From Pseudomonas fluorescens (GTDB taxonomy: Bacteria > Pseudomonadota > Gammaproteobacteria > Pseudomonadales > Pseudomonadaceae), in assembly GCF_900215245.1 (NCBI RefSeq), contig NZ_LT907842.1, forward strand, positions 5,952,001 through 6,016,000: a stretch of 64,000 nucleotides of DNA, read 5' to 3'. Positions 33,469 through 42,538 of this stretch are shown in pieces; within the stretch, counting starts at the first letter, position 1; each line of letters starts with the position of its first letter. The notes under the pieces were generated by a model. The model worked only from the letters and a program-made list of their open reading frames with translations. It was not told the origin of the DNA and searched no databases. The position numbers were made by a program, and so were the translations under genes.

Positions 33469-33567
33469 TCTCTAGCCTCCCCAGTCAAGCCGTGGCACGG
33501 ACCGAAGCCGCGGGTGTAAAAACACAGAGAGTAGTGAGTCGCGTCCTGCAAAAATCTAAGAAAGTTC

Positions 33568-34407
33568 TTATTTTTTGACGCGGTGGGTGTTGCCGATCGA
33601 GTCGGGAACCACCGGCAATGCGCGTTTATGCGCCGTATTGGCATAAGCCCGTTCGACAATCGCCCTCACCCGCGCACTCACCGGTTCGCCCATCAGGTAC
33701 GCGTCAATCTCTGCATAGGTGCAGCCATACGCCTGCTCATCCGCCTTGCCTGGCGCCAGGTCTTCGAGGTCGGCGGTGGGTTGTTTGTGGATCAGCTCAG
33801 CGGGCGCGCCCAGAGCGCTGGCAAGCAGGCGTACCTGGGTTTTGGTCAGGCCTGACAGCGGTGCGAGGTCGCAGGCACCGTCACCGAATTTGGTGAAGAA
33901 CCCCATCAGTGCTTCAGCGCCGTGGTCGGTGCCGACCACCAGCCCGTTGTGCAGATTGGCCACGGCGTATTGCGCGATCATCCGCGTGCGGGCCTTGACG
34001 TTGCCTTTGATGAAGTCGACCTGAGCGGCGCCAGCCTCGGTGGCGGTGAGGCTGGCCATCAGGCCGTCGACACTGGCGGCGATGTTCAACGTGTCGACGT
34101 GGTCCGCTGTGATGAAGTTCAGCGAGGCCTGGGCATCACGCTCGTCGGCCTGGGTTTTATAGGGCAGCCGCATCGCGATAAAGCGCGCGGCGTAGCCTTC
34201 GCTACGCAATTGCTCCACCGCCAATTGGCACAGACGGCCCGCGGTCAGCGAATCGACGCCGCCGCTGATGCCCAGCACCAGAGCCTTACAGCCGGAGCTG
34301 CGCAAGGTGGCCTTGATGAAATCGATGCGCCGCTGGATTTCCCGAGGCTCACCGCCACTGACCAACGCGCGGTTGATGTTCAGTTCCTCAGCGGTACGTG
34401 CTTGCAT
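33568..34407 (-). CDS. nadE: NAD synthetase NadE
   Basis: A 279-residue ammonia-dependent NAD+ synthetase converting nicotinate adenine dinucleotide to NAD+. The ATP-pyrophosphatase P-loop SGGVDS is at 48-53, followed by [15 protein letters not shown] and [23 protein letters not shown]. It lacks a glutaminase domain, so it uses free ammonia. It starts one base after the pncB stop, last in pncA-pncB-nadE. It is probably repressed by NrtR. Confidence 0.94.
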   Translation of the reverse strand: MQARTAEELNINRALVSGGEPREIQRRIDFIKATLRSSGCKALVLGISGGVDSLTAGRLCQLAVEQLRSEGYAARFIAMRLPYKTQADERDAQASLNFITADHVDTLNIAASVDGLMASLTATEAGAAQVDFIKGNVKARTRMIAQYAVANLHNGLVVGTDHGAEALMGFFTKFGDGACDLAPLSGLTKTQVRLLASALGAPAELIHKQPTADLEDLAPGKADEQAYGCTYAEIDAYLMGEPVSARVRAIVERAYANTAHKRALPVVPDSIGNTHRVKK

Positions 34408-34408
34408 G

Positions 34409-35626
34409 TCACACCTCCACACTGCCCACGTTGAACACCTTCGCCGCGTACTGCAAGAACGAGGCGTCTTCACAGACGTTCTTGATCGGATCATCGGAAA
34501 ATTTCACCACCGGCTCGCCGTGCACCCGCACCAGCTTCATGACGATGCTCAGCGGTTGCACGCCCTCGACATCGCAGGCCAGGCTGGTGCCCATACCGAA
34601 ACCGAACCGGGCCTTGCCACGCACGTGCCGCAGGATCGGCAGGCATTTTTCGAAGTTCAGGCCGTCGGAAAACATCAGGTCCTTGGTCATCGGGTCGATG
34701 CCCAGTGCTTTGTAGCGCGCCAGGACTTTGTCAGCCCATACGATCGGGTCACCGGAGTCCTGGCGCAGGCCGTCGTAAAGCTTGGCGAAGTACAGGTCGA
34801 AGTCCTTGAGGAAAAAATCGGTGCTGATGCAGTCGGTCAAGGCGATGCCGAGGCGGCCGCGGTATTCACGCACCCAGTTTTCCAGCGCGGCGTTCTGACT
34901 CTCGCGCAAGCGGCCCAGTTGCTGGTGCACCATCAGCCACTGGTGCGCCATGGTGCCGATCAGCGGCAGGTCAAACTCATAGGCCAGGTGCGCGTTGCTG
35001 GTGCCGACAAATTGGCCAGGGAAGTCACGGCGCATGATATCGACCACTTCGCGCTGGGCCTTGAATGACAGCCGCCGGCGCGTTGAAAAGTCGGAGACGC
35101 GCAAGTCGGCCAGCTCATCGCGGCTGAGGTTTTTCTCCAGCCAGTCGAACTTCTGGTAAAGCTTGCGGGTGACGTCTTCGAGGCTTACGTCGGGGTACTT
35201 GTCGCGGTTGCGCAGTTCGCTGACCAGCGCCAAAACCGGCTGTTCGAACATGATGCAGTGCAGCATCGGGCCCACCACGCGGATGTTCAGTTGGCCGTCA
35301 ACCTCGCTGACGTGGATATAGCGCAGATTAAAGCGGAACAACCCCAGAAAACGCTCGTAATCCGCAGTGAGGTATTCGCGAAAGCGTGGGTTGAACAGAA
35401 AGCGCAGCTCGCCTTCGCGCATGTGCAGGCCGGCGAGCTTTTCCAGCTCGTCACGCAGTGCCGGGATCAAGTGGCCAAGCTTTTCCGGCGAGCGGACGAT
35501 GAAGTTGTATTCCACATCGACATTCGGGTGCTGGTGCAATACCGCCTGCATCATGGTGAAGGTGTAGTAATCAGTGTCGAGCAAGCCCTGGATCACCGGG
35601 GATTCATAGTCGTACGCACTTTCCAT
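34409..35626 (-). CDS. pncB: Nicotinate phosphoribosyltransferase PncB
   Basis: A 405-residue enzyme making nicotinate mononucleotide from nicotinate and PRPP with ATP. Typical segments are [15 protein letters not shown] at the N-terminus, the central [23 protein letters not shown], and [12 protein letters not shown]. Length matches the bacterial PncB family. It lies 11 bp after pncA and 1 bp before nadE. Confidence 0.95.
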   Translation of the reverse strand: MESAYDYESPVIQGLLDTDYYTFTMMQAVLHQHPNVDVEYNFIVRSPEKLGHLIPALRDELEKLAGLHMREGELRFLFNPRFREYLTADYERFLGLFRFNLRYIHVSEVDGQLNIRVVGPMLHCIMFEQPVLALVSELRNRDKYPDVSLEDVTRKLYQKFDWLEKNLSRDELADLRVSDFSTRRRLSFKAQREVVDIMRRDFPGQFVGTSNAHLAYEFDLPLIGTMAHQWLMVHQQLGRLRESQNAALENWVREYRGRLGIALTDCISTDFFLKDFDLYFAKLYDGLRQDSGDPIVWADKVLARYKALGIDPMTKDLMFSDGLNFEKCLPILRHVRGKARFGFGMGTSLACDVEGVQPLSIVMKLVRVHGEPVVKFSDDPIKNVCEDASFLQYAAKVFNVGSVEV

Positions 35627-35637
35627 GGTGGTTCTCC

Positions 35638-36285
35638 TTAACGCGTGGCCATCGCGGCCAGTTCTTCGCGGGTGTTGCTGATCACGGCACCGGCCTTTTG
35701 CAATTCACCAACGGCCTGCACGCCGCCCTCCTCGCTGATTGCTCGACACGCAGGCAAGTGCAGGATCACCTCCAGGCCGGCCTTGAGCAGTTGCAACGCG
35801 GTGGTCTTGACGCAGTAATCCAGGGCCAGGCCGCCGACGATCACGCGGGTGACGCCGTGGGCGTTCAGATACTCGATAACGCCGGTGGACAGCTTGTCGT
35901 GCAAGTCGTGGTAGCAGGCACCGTAGGGGTGCAGATCGGGTTCGACGCCTTTCCAGATGAAGTAGTCGTAGTCATACGGAACGGGTAATTCATCCAGCAA
36001 TGTAAAACCGTCGGTGCCCGGTACGCAGTGGCTGACCCAGGTGACATCCGCGTGGGCCAGGCCGGTGGGTTGCAGCATCTCGCTGTGCTGCGTGACCACC
36101 CAGGGCGCGTGCGGGGTGTGCGCGTCTTTGCTGCCGACACGACGGCCGGCCAGGCTGGCCATGTAGTTGAGTTCAGCGCCGATCTGGTCGCCGCCGGCCA
36201 CAGGCAATTCGTTGGGGCACAGTGGCGTGAAGCTTTTCTGGGCATCGACGTCGAATGAAGCAATGGCAGTTTTCGAAAGGGGCAT
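35638..36285 (-). CDS. pncA: Nicotinamidase PncA
   Basis: A 215-residue cysteine hydrolase converting nicotinamide to nicotinate and ammonia. The catalytic triad is D14 (FDVDAQKSF), K112 (FIWKGVEP) and C158 (GLALDYCVKT). D54, H56 and H59 (SKDAHTPH) form the metal site. Start 36285 (MPLSKTAIAS) is used. It is first in pncA-pncB-nadE, with a perfect palindrome 27 bp upstream as the likely NrtR operator. Confidence 0.94.
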   Translation of the reverse strand: MPLSKTAIASFDVDAQKSFTPLCPNELPVAGGDQIGAELNYMASLAGRRVGSKDAHTPHAPWVVTQHSEMLQPTGLAHADVTWVSHCVPGTDGFTLLDELPVPYDYDYFIWKGVEPDLHPYGACYHDLHDKLSTGVIEYLNAHGVTRVIVGGLALDYCVKTTALQLLKAGLEVILHLPACRAISEEGGVQAVGELQKAGAVISNTREELAAMATR

Positions 36286-36311
36286 GGCAGTTCTCCTGTG
36301 GCCTGTAAACA

Positions 36312-36332
36312 AAAGTACACGTCGTGTACTTT
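36312..36332. promoter_or_regulatory. Probable NrtR operator
   Basis: A perfect 21-bp palindrome: AAAGTACACG (36312-36321), a central T, and its exact reverse complement (36323-36332). It sits between pncA and the divergent nrtR gene, 27 bp from the pncA start. NrtR is known to repress NAD genes through such palindromes and to be released by ADP-ribose. Confidence 0.85.
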
Positions 36333-36431
36333 CATTGCAAGAAACATTTATTTAACTAGGCTTGATTCAGTACATGACATGGCTGTTCGATGGGTTAGAC
36401 TGTGCTCCACCGCTGCCTACAAGGATTTCAC

Positions 36432-37124
36432 ATGCCACTTAGCGCTTACCTCCATACCGTCGACCTGTGCGTGCTGTTCTACTGCCGTGCTGCCGGGGAA
36501 TTGAAGCTGCTGCTGAATAAGCGCGAAGCCGAGCCTTTTGCCGGGCACTGGGCATTACCGGGCGTGGTGGTGAACGGCGGCGTGCAAGATCTGAGCCTCA
36601 AGGATGCGGTAGAACGCTTGCGGGCGAGTGACAAGGTAGGTTTCAACCTGGCCTTGAGTGAACAGGTCGGGACGGTGGGCGATGCGTTTCGTGACCCACG
36701 CTGCTGGTCATCCTCCACTTACTACCTGGCCATCGTCGCCGATGAGGTGAGCCTGGGTGAGCATCAAGGCTGGTTTTCGCTGAACGCAGTGGCCGCTGGC
36801 AGTATCAAGCTGCCATTCGATCACAACCTGATCGTGGCGGCGGTGCAGGAGCGGCTGTTGTCCAAGTCGCTGTACAGCAACCTGCCGCTGATGTTCCTGG
36901 GCAATGAATTCAGCGCGCCGGAAGCCACCACGATTTTCTCGCTGGTGCTTTCACGGCCGGTACTGAAGACCAGTATTCGCCAGCGCTTGTTGAAGCTGAC
37001 GGAGGCGGGATATCTGCGCGAGACCGGGCGCAAGAAGCACGGCAATGGCGGCAGGCCGCAGGCGACGGTGCAGAACCTGAAGCCTGGAGAGATTTACTTC
37101 TTTGATCGCAGTTTTGCCGAGTAA
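36432..37124 (+). CDS. nrtR: NrtR, Nudix-related repressor of NAD metabolism
   Basis: A 230-residue regulator with an N-terminal Nudix-like domain (about 5-145) and a C-terminal winged helix (about 150-225; RQRLLKLTEAGYLRETGRKKHGNGGRPQ). The Nudix box is degenerate: the region after GVVVNGG lacks the REXXEE residues, as expected for the ligand-binding, non-catalytic NrtR group. Start 36432 (MPLSAYLHTVD) is preferred to 36402. It is divergent from pncA across the palindrome. Confidence 0.9.
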   Translation: MPLSAYLHTVDLCVLFYCRAAGELKLLLNKREAEPFAGHWALPGVVVNGGVQDLSLKDAVERLRASDKVGFNLALSEQVGTVGDAFRDPRCWSSSTYYLAIVADEVSLGEHQGWFSLNAVAAGSIKLPFDHNLIVAAVQERLLSKSLYSNLPLMFLGNEFSAPEATTIFSLVLSRPVLKTSIRQRLLKLTEAGYLRETGRKKHGNGGRPQATVQNLKPGEIYFFDRSFAE

Positions 37125-37154
37125 CTCGCTATTCACCCACAATGAAAATCAACG

Positions 37155-37242
37155 GTGGGAGCGGGCTTGCTGCCGAAAGCGGCGGGTCAGCCACTGCATT
37201 TGCTGACGGTCATACCGCAATCGGGCGCAAGCCCCCTCCCAC
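37155..37242. repeat. Degenerate REPIN
   Basis: GTGGGAGCGGGCTTGCTGCC at the left; the right arm is GGGCGCAAGCCCCCTCCCAC, which differs from the other copies. It lies between nrtR and the convergent SDR gene. Confidence 0.8.
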
Positions 37243-37263
37243 ACGGTTGATGGGTGCTCGGCT

Positions 37264-38037
37264 TCAGTTCATCCAATTGCCGCCATCGACGTTGTAGGTT
37301 TGGGCAACCACATAGTCGGCCTCTTTCGACGCCAGAAAAATCGCCATCCCGGTCAAATCCTCCGCCGTGCCCATCCGTCCATAAGGCACCTCGGCGCCGA
37401 CCCGCGCTTTTTTCTCACCGGGCGCTAGGCCTTCATGCCTGGCAAACAGTGCATCCACACCGTCCCAATGCTCACCGTCGACTACACCGGGGGCGATGGC
37501 GTTGACATTGATGCCCTGCTTGATCAGGTTCAACCCCGCCGATTGCGTAAGGCTGATCACTGCGGCCTTGGTCGCGCAATAGATGGCCACCAACGGCTCA
37601 CCCCGCCGCCCGGCCTGACTGGCCATGTTGATGATCTTGCCGCCATGGCCCTGGCTGATCATTTGCCGCGCCGCCGCCTGCAAGGTGAACAGCGTGCCGG
37701 CCACGTTGATCGAGAACAGCCGGTCATAGCTGTCACGGGTGATGTCGACGATGGGCGCGAGGTCGAACAGCGCGGCGTTGTTGATCAGAATATCGAGCTT
37801 GCCGGCGTGGGCGACCACGGCGGCAATCGCGCGGTCGATGGAGGCTTGGTCGGTGACGTCCATCGCCACCGCATAAGCCTGTGAGCCCAGCTCTGCCGCC
37901 GTGGCTTGGGCGCGTTGCAGGTTGATGTCGGCGATGGCAACCGTGGCGCCTTCGGCGATATAGGCCTGGGCAAAGGCGCGGCCAATACCGCGCGCCGATC
38001 CAGTGATCAGCGCGCTCTTACCTTCCAGTCGTTTCAT
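37264..38037 (-). CDS. SDR dehydrogenase, sorbitol/polyol dehydrogenase-like
   Basis: A 257-residue classical short-chain dehydrogenase: cofactor motif TGSARGIG (12-19), D37 in the acidic position that favours NAD, NNAA (86-89), catalytic S140, Y153 and K157. The sequence resembles SmoS/PolS-type sorbitol (L-iditol) dehydrogenases. Start 38037 (MKRLEGKSAL). It follows the sugar-binding protein gene by 21 bp, forming a two-gene operon. Substrate is inferred from that neighbour and the MtlR-like regulator. Confidence 0.85.
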   Translation of the reverse strand: MKRLEGKSALITGSARGIGRAFAQAYIAEGATVAIADINLQRAQATAAELGSQAYAVAMDVTDQASIDRAIAAVVAHAGKLDILINNAALFDLAPIVDITRDSYDRLFSINVAGTLFTLQAAARQMISQGHGGKIINMASQAGRRGEPLVAIYCATKAAVISLTQSAGLNLIKQGINVNAIAPGVVDGEHWDGVDALFARHEGLAPGEKKARVGAEVPYGRMGTAEDLTGMAIFLASKEADYVVAQTYNVDGGNWMN

Positions 38038-38058
38038 GGGGTACGTGTCCGTTAACAA

Positions 38059-39384
38059 TTATTTGGGATAACCGGCGCGTTTCATTTCGCGCTCGGTGGT
38101 GGCCTGCGCTTCGAGCAGCGCCTGGTCAACCGTCATGCCGCCGGTGAGCGCTGCCGAAAACAGCTTGCCGACCGAGGTGCCGATGGCCTGGAACTCAGGG
38201 ATGGTCACGTACTGGATGCCCACGTAGGGCACCGGTTTGGCCGACGGGTGCGCGGGGTCCGCGTGTTTCATCATTTCCAGCGTCACCTGGGCAAACGGTG
38301 CGGCCTGCAAATACGCCGCACTGTAGGTGGACTGGCGAGTGCCCGGCGGTACATTGGTGATGCCTTCTTTATCGGCGACCAGTTGGATGTAATCCTTGGA
38401 AGTTGCCCAGCTGATGAAGGCTTTGGCGGCGTCCTTATGCTTGGACGTGGCCGGGATTGCCAGGGACCAGGCGTAGAGCCAAGAAGAGCCTTTGTCGGTG
38501 ACTTCCGTTGGGGCGGCGGCAAAGCCTACATCATCCGCAACCTTGCTCTGGCGCTTGTCGGTGGTGAAAGAGCCGGCGACACTGGCATCCACCCAGATCG
38601 CACATTTGCCGCTGTTGAACAGCGCCAGGGTTTCGTTGAAACCGTTACTGGAGACGCCCGGCGGGCCATAGTGCTTCAGGGTGTTGACGTAATAGTTGGC
38701 TGCTGCGGTCCACTCGGGGCTGGTCAACTCGGGCTTCCACTGTTCGTCGAACCAGCGCGCGCCAAAGGCGTTGGCCATGGTACTGAGCAGCGCAATGTTT
38801 TCACCCCAGCCAGCCTTGCCACGCAGGCACATGCCGTATTGGCCTTGATCTTTTGCGGTGAGCTTGGCGGCGAATTCACCAAGCTGGGTCCAGGTCGGGT
38901 GCGCGGGCATGCTCAGGCCGGCTTGCTTGAACAGGTCGGTGCGGTAGTAAGTGACCGTGCTTTCGCCGTAGAACGGCAAGGCATACAGGGTGTTATTGAC
39001 CGACAGGCCCTGGCGCACCGAAGGGAAGATATCGTCAGCGTCATAGTCAGCCGGCAATTGGCTCAGCGGTTCCAGCCAGTGTTTGGCGCCCCACAGCGGG
39101 GTTTCGTAGGTGCCAATCGTCAGCACATCGAATTGCCCACCTTGGGTGGCGATGTCGGTGGTGAGGCGCTGGCGCAATACGTTTTCTTCGAGCACCACCC
39201 AATTGAGCTTGATGTCCGGGTGCTGCTGCTCGAACACCTTGGACAGGCGCTGCATGCGGATCATGTCACTGTTGTTGACCGTGGCGATGGTGACGGTGTC
39301 GGCGGCGTAGCTGGGCATGGCCAGCGCCAGGCCGGTCATCAGGAACAGCGCTTGCGCAAGTGTGGCGTTGCGGGTCGGGAGCAT
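38059..39384 (-). CDS. Mannitol/sorbitol-type ABC transporter substrate-binding protein (orphan)
   Basis: A 441-residue exported extracellular-sugar-binding protein. ATG 39384 has AGGTGG seven bases upstream and gives a signal peptide ending PSYA. SmoE/MtlE-like segments include VTIATVNNSDMIRMQRLSKVFEQ, TDIATQGGQFDVLTIGTYE and SWLYAWSLAIPATSKHKD. In Pseudomonas mannitol operons this gene is followed by two permease genes and an ATPase gene; here only an SDR gene follows, so it must use a transporter encoded elsewhere or act otherwise. Confidence 0.88.
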   Translation of the reverse strand: MLPTRNATLAQALFLMTGLALAMPSYAADTVTIATVNNSDMIRMQRLSKVFEQQHPDIKLNWVVLEENVLRQRLTTDIATQGGQFDVLTIGTYETPLWGAKHWLEPLSQLPADYDADDIFPSVRQGLSVNNTLYALPFYGESTVTYYRTDLFKQAGLSMPAHPTWTQLGEFAAKLTAKDQGQYGMCLRGKAGWGENIALLSTMANAFGARWFDEQWKPELTSPEWTAAANYYVNTLKHYGPPGVSSNGFNETLALFNSGKCAIWVDASVAGSFTTDKRQSKVADDVGFAAAPTEVTDKGSSWLYAWSLAIPATSKHKDAAKAFISWATSKDYIQLVADKEGITNVPPGTRQSTYSAAYLQAAPFAQVTLEMMKHADPAHPSAKPVPYVGIQYVTIPEFQAIGTSVGKLFSAALTGGMTVDQALLEAQATTEREMKRAGYPK

Positions 39385-39463
39385 GGCGGTTTCCACCTGT
39401 TGTTTTTGTTGTTGAGGGTCGATTACAGCAGCTCGCTCAAGCCCTCACAAACGCATGGCGAAT

Positions 39464-39521
39464 GCCTGGCTGGTACTTTTTTAACCCCGCCCACAGGCGC
39501 AAAAAAGTATCAGTGCCAGGC
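39464..39521. promoter_or_regulatory. Inverted repeat, candidate MtlR-type operator
   Basis: GCCTGGC then TGGTACTTTTTT at the left, and AAAAAAGTATCAGT then GCCAGGC at the right. The arms match except for a two-base length difference and one mismatch. It sits 75-130 bp upstream of the AraC-family gene and 80 bp upstream of the binding protein gene, so it could serve both. Confidence 0.6.
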
Positions 39522-39595
39522 GAAACCGGGGGTAGCGTATTGCTCGCGAGTGCGCGTATTTTGGGGGCGACTCAACCACTAAAAGAGGCATCGCC

Positions 39596-40543
39596 ATGCC
39601 CGTCAGTCGCGCCGAGCTGTTCGAGCACCGCCCCGCCGAACTGGAAGTCATCCTGCCCGAGCCGGACCACTGCTTTCGCTGGTTCGAACATGACTACCCG
39701 TATGACCTGGCACGCTGGAACCACCACCCTGAATTCGAAATCCACCTGATCCGCCGAGGCAGCGGCAAATTGGTGGCGGGCGACTATATCGGTGCGTTCA
39801 GTGCCGGGCATGTTGCGCTGATCGGTCCAGACCTGCCCCATGACTGGATCGGTGACCTGGCGCCCGGCGAATACCTGACCGGCCGCGACGTGGTGCTGCA
39901 GTTCGACGGCGCCGCCCTCCTCGCCCTGCGCAAGACCCTGCCGGAACTCGGCGACCTGCAGCCGCTGTTCGAACAGGCCCGGCGCGGCCTGCAGTTCAGC
40001 GGTGACACGGCCGTGCAGGCGGCAGGCTTGATGGAAAACATCGGCAACGCCCACGGCCTGCAACGGTTGATCCTGTTCCTGCAACTGCTCGACACCCTGA
40101 AAACCGCCCCGCCACCACAGGTGCAGGCCCTGGCCAGCCCCTGCTATGCCCCCACTCTCGACGCACGCAGCGCCGAGCGCATCAATAAAGCCTTCGACTA
40201 CCTGATGCGCGAGCTGACCGGCGACTTGCGCCTGTCGGTCATCGCGCGACAGCTGGAGATGAGCGAGCCGGGCTTCTCACGCTTCTTCAAGCGCAACACC
40301 GGCCACGGTTTTATCGACCTGATGCGCAAATTCCGCGTGCAACGCGCCTGCCGGCTGCTGCTGCAAAGCGAGATGTCGGTGGCGGCTATCTGTTTCGAAG
40401 TGGGCTACGCCAACCTGTCCAACTTCAACCGGCACTTTCGGATCGAAATGAACCAGACACCGAGTGAGTATCGGCGCGAAACCGCGATGCATCTGTTCAA
40501 CCGCACCGCCGATCAGCCATTGCCCTACACCCTCGGCCATTGA
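39596..40543 (+). CDS. AraC-family regulator, MtlR-like
   Basis: A 315-residue regulator with an N-terminal cupin-like sensing domain (about 20-110, FEIHLIRRGSGKLVAGDYIG) and C-terminal double helix-turn-helix AraC domain (about 200-300; LSVIARQLEMSEPGFSRFFKRNTGHGF and VAAICFEVGYANLSNFNRHFR). It resembles MtlR, the mannitol operon activator of P. fluorescens. It is divergent from the polyol-binding protein and SDR genes and probably activates them. Its end overlaps the convergent kinase gene by 19 bp. Confidence 0.87.
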   Translation: MPVSRAELFEHRPAELEVILPEPDHCFRWFEHDYPYDLARWNHHPEFEIHLIRRGSGKLVAGDYIGAFSAGHVALIGPDLPHDWIGDLAPGEYLTGRDVVLQFDGAALLALRKTLPELGDLQPLFEQARRGLQFSGDTAVQAAGLMENIGNAHGLQRLILFLQLLDTLKTAPPPQVQALASPCYAPTLDARSAERINKAFDYLMRELTGDLRLSVIARQLEMSEPGFSRFFKRNTGHGFIDLMRKFRVQRACRLLLQSEMSVAAICFEVGYANLSNFNRHFRIEMNQTPSEYRRETAMHLFNRTADQPLPYTLGH

Positions 40544-41355
40544 GCCAACGCCCGTTGCGCCAGGCGCGCGACTTCAAGGTCAATGGCTGCGCGCTGGCGC
40601 TCTCCATCCTCAAGGAACCACGCTGCGGACAGACCTGCATGGGCCACGACCCATTGCAGCAGGCGCGGGCGTGCGAGGTTGGCCGCCTGGGCAATCACCG
40701 CGACCTGCCGATTGAACCGCACCGGATCGTGGCAGGTCGGCAAATCCGGGTTGCAGAGCAGGTTGGCGTAATCGTAACCACGCTCGCCGATGACCCGCTT
40801 TGGGTCAATCGCCAGCCAACCCCGAGCACCGAAGTCGAGAATGTTGTCGTGATGGATATCACCGTGCAGCACCACCACGTCCTGTGGCGCCGCCACGTCC
40901 TGTGGCGCCGCCAGCAGTGCATGCGCCATCGCTGCGCAGTCGCGCAACACGCCGCCTGTGTCCTCAGCGGCCGTCCACAATGACTGAAACCAGGTGTGCA
41001 GGGGCAGTAACCCTTGCGGTGGCGATGGCCGTGGCGCATGCAGCCGGGCCACCGTGGCGCAGGCAATCCGGCTGGCTTGATCATCCTGCCCATTGAGGGC
41101 CATGCGCATCAGGGAACCCGGGCCGGTGGCCCGCTCCATCAACAACGCCACGTCGTCATGGGCATACACCTGGGCGGCACCCTCGCCCGACCACCAGCTC
41201 ATCAACTGCCCGCCGAGCTGCTCTTCTGAAGTGTGAGCAATTTTCAACATCGCCGGCTGGCCTTGCCAGCGCACGGGCAACAGGTGACTGCCGGGCGTCA
41301 CGACGGGGACGCCATCAACCTTCAGGTTCCAGGATTGCAAATAGCGCTCGAACAT
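40525..41355 (-). CDS. Aminoglycoside/hydroxyurea phosphotransferase-like kinase
   Basis: A 276-residue protein of the APH(6)/streptomycin 6-kinase-like group. The Brenner motif is VVLHGDIHHDNIL, and the following WLAIDPKRVIGERGYDYANLL carries the metal-binding Asp. Start 41355 (MFERYLQSW). An 18-bp tandem duplication (40875-40892 and 40893-40910) repeats AAPQDV just before the Brenner motif without breaking the frame. A perfect inverted repeat lies upstream. Real substrate and any resistance are unknown. Confidence 0.82.
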   Translation of the reverse strand: MFERYLQSWNLKVDGVPVVTPGSHLLPVRWQGQPAMLKIAHTSEEQLGGQLMSWWSGEGAAQVYAHDDVALLMERATGPGSLMRMALNGQDDQASRIACATVARLHAPRPSPPQGLLPLHTWFQSLWTAAEDTGGVLRDCAAMAHALLAAPQDVAAPQDVVVLHGDIHHDNILDFGARGWLAIDPKRVIGERGYDYANLLCNPDLPTCHDPVRFNRQVAVIAQAANLARPRLLQWVVAHAGLSAAWFLEDGERQRAAIDLEVARLAQRALAQWPRV

Positions 41356-41380
41356 GTGAGTGGATCCTCGTAGTGGCCTG

Positions 41381-41405
41381 CAAAAATGACACCCAGTCAT
41401 TTTTG
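41381..41405. promoter_or_regulatory. Perfect inverted repeat upstream of the APH-like gene
   Basis: CAAAAATGAC (41381-41390), five bases, GTCATTTTTG (41396-41405): a perfect 10-bp stem 26 bp upstream of the start codon. It could be an operator, or a weak terminator on the plus strand, since TTTTTG falls within the stem rather than after it. Confidence 0.5.
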
Positions 41406-41475
41406 ATCAAAAGGTCGACTAATTCCGATTTTTTTCATTTTATTCAAGCCATTGAGCAAAGTTGGTACAGCCTGT

Positions 41476-41510
41476 GCAAACGTTTGCGGAACGAACTTGG
41501 CTGCCAAGTT
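41476..41510. promoter_or_regulatory. PurR/LacI-like operator plus second palindrome upstream of tsx-like gene
   Basis: GCAAACGTTTGC (41476-41487) is a perfect palindrome with the central CG of LacI-family sites and matches the core of the E. coli PurR box. Six bases later, AACTTGG-CTG-CCAAGTT (41494-41510) is a second perfect palindrome. Both lie 50-90 bp upstream of the tsx-like gene. Purine-linked repression fits the encoded nucleoside functions. Confidence 0.7.
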
Positions 41511-41561
41511 CACCGTTACCCGAGGTATCGGGTTCAAACCGCGTACGAATAGGGACTTTCA

Positions 41562-42524
41562 ATGCACCCCACCTCAAGGCGTCCTGCTTCCTTTGGTGTT
41601 TCCTTGCTACTGGCTGCCGTTACGGGAGTACTCAGCGCCCCCATTTTGGCGCAGGAAAAACTTGCTGATGATTCAGCACAGGGCGAAACCCTCAGCCCTG
41701 AGACCAAGCGCCCCGACGTCAGCCCCACGAAAAAAGGCGTTTATCTGTCGGAATGGTTTAACCAGGACCTGACTCTGATCGGCAGCAAAGACATCAGCTT
41801 CGGCCCCAAGCCGCAGGATGACGTTTATCTGGAATACGAATACTTCGGCCGCAAAGGCCCGTTCGAATTGTACGGCTATATCGACGTGCCGAAGATTCTC
41901 GGTATCGGTAACAGTAATGACAAAGGCGCGTGGGACCATGGCTCGCCGGTATTCATGGAGCACGAGCCGCGCATCTCCATCGACTACTTGGCCGGCCGCA
42001 GCCTGGCCATCGGTCCGTTCAAGGAATGGTATGTAGCGTTTGACTGGATCTACGACCATGGCAGCAATAAATCCAACCGCGCCAACACCCTGTACAGCGG
42101 CCTCGGCACCGACATCGACACGCACTCGCGGGTCAACCTGTCGGCCAACTTCTATGGGCGCTATCAGTGGGAAAACTATGGCGCGAGCAATGAATATTCG
42201 TGGGACGGCTACCGTGCACAAATGAAGTACATCGTGCCTATCAGCAGTTTCGATAACGGTGCGTCGCTGACCTATATCGGCTTCACCAACTACGATTTCG
42301 GCTCGGACCTGCACAAGGACAACCCGGCGCGCACCGCCAACTCGTTGGTGGCGACTAACGTGCTGCTGTATTCGTTTACCCACCTGCGCTTTACCCTGGT
42401 CGGCCGTTACTTTCACAACGGCGGCAACTGGGAGGACGGCAGCGAGCTGAACTTCGGCGAAGGCAACTTCCGCGCCCGCTCCGATGGCTGGGGCTACTAC
42501 GCCGGTGTCGGCTACCAATTCTGA
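41562..42524 (+). CDS. Tsx-like nucleoside-specific outer-membrane channel
   Basis: A 320-residue exported beta-barrel protein. A long signal peptide (MHPTSRRPASFGVSLLLAAV...PILA) precedes a mature part with alternating aromatic strands and a terminal phenylalanine (GYYAGVGYQF), as in outer-membrane barrels. Tsx/OmpK features include YLSEWFNQDLTLIGS and the FDWIYDH region. It precedes the nucleoside permease gene by 14 bp, so nucleoside uptake across the outer membrane is likely. Confidence 0.85.
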   Translation: MHPTSRRPASFGVSLLLAAVTGVLSAPILAQEKLADDSAQGETLSPETKRPDVSPTKKGVYLSEWFNQDLTLIGSKDISFGPKPQDDVYLEYEYFGRKGPFELYGYIDVPKILGIGNSNDKGAWDHGSPVFMEHEPRISIDYLAGRSLAIGPFKEWYVAFDWIYDHGSNKSNRANTLYSGLGTDIDTHSRVNLSANFYGRYQWENYGASNEYSWDGYRAQMKYIVPISSFDNGASLTYIGFTNYDFGSDLHKDNPARTANSLVATNVLLYSFTHLRFTLVGRYFHNGGNWEDGSELNFGEGNFRARSDGWGYYAGVGYQF

Positions 42525-42538
42525 TAAAGGAGCATTAG

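Noticed and set aside
33535-33567. Possible terminator AAGAA-AG-TTCTT followed by a T-rich run after nadE
   Set aside because: Stem of only five AT pairs, and the T-run lies on the plus strand, opposite to nadE transcription.
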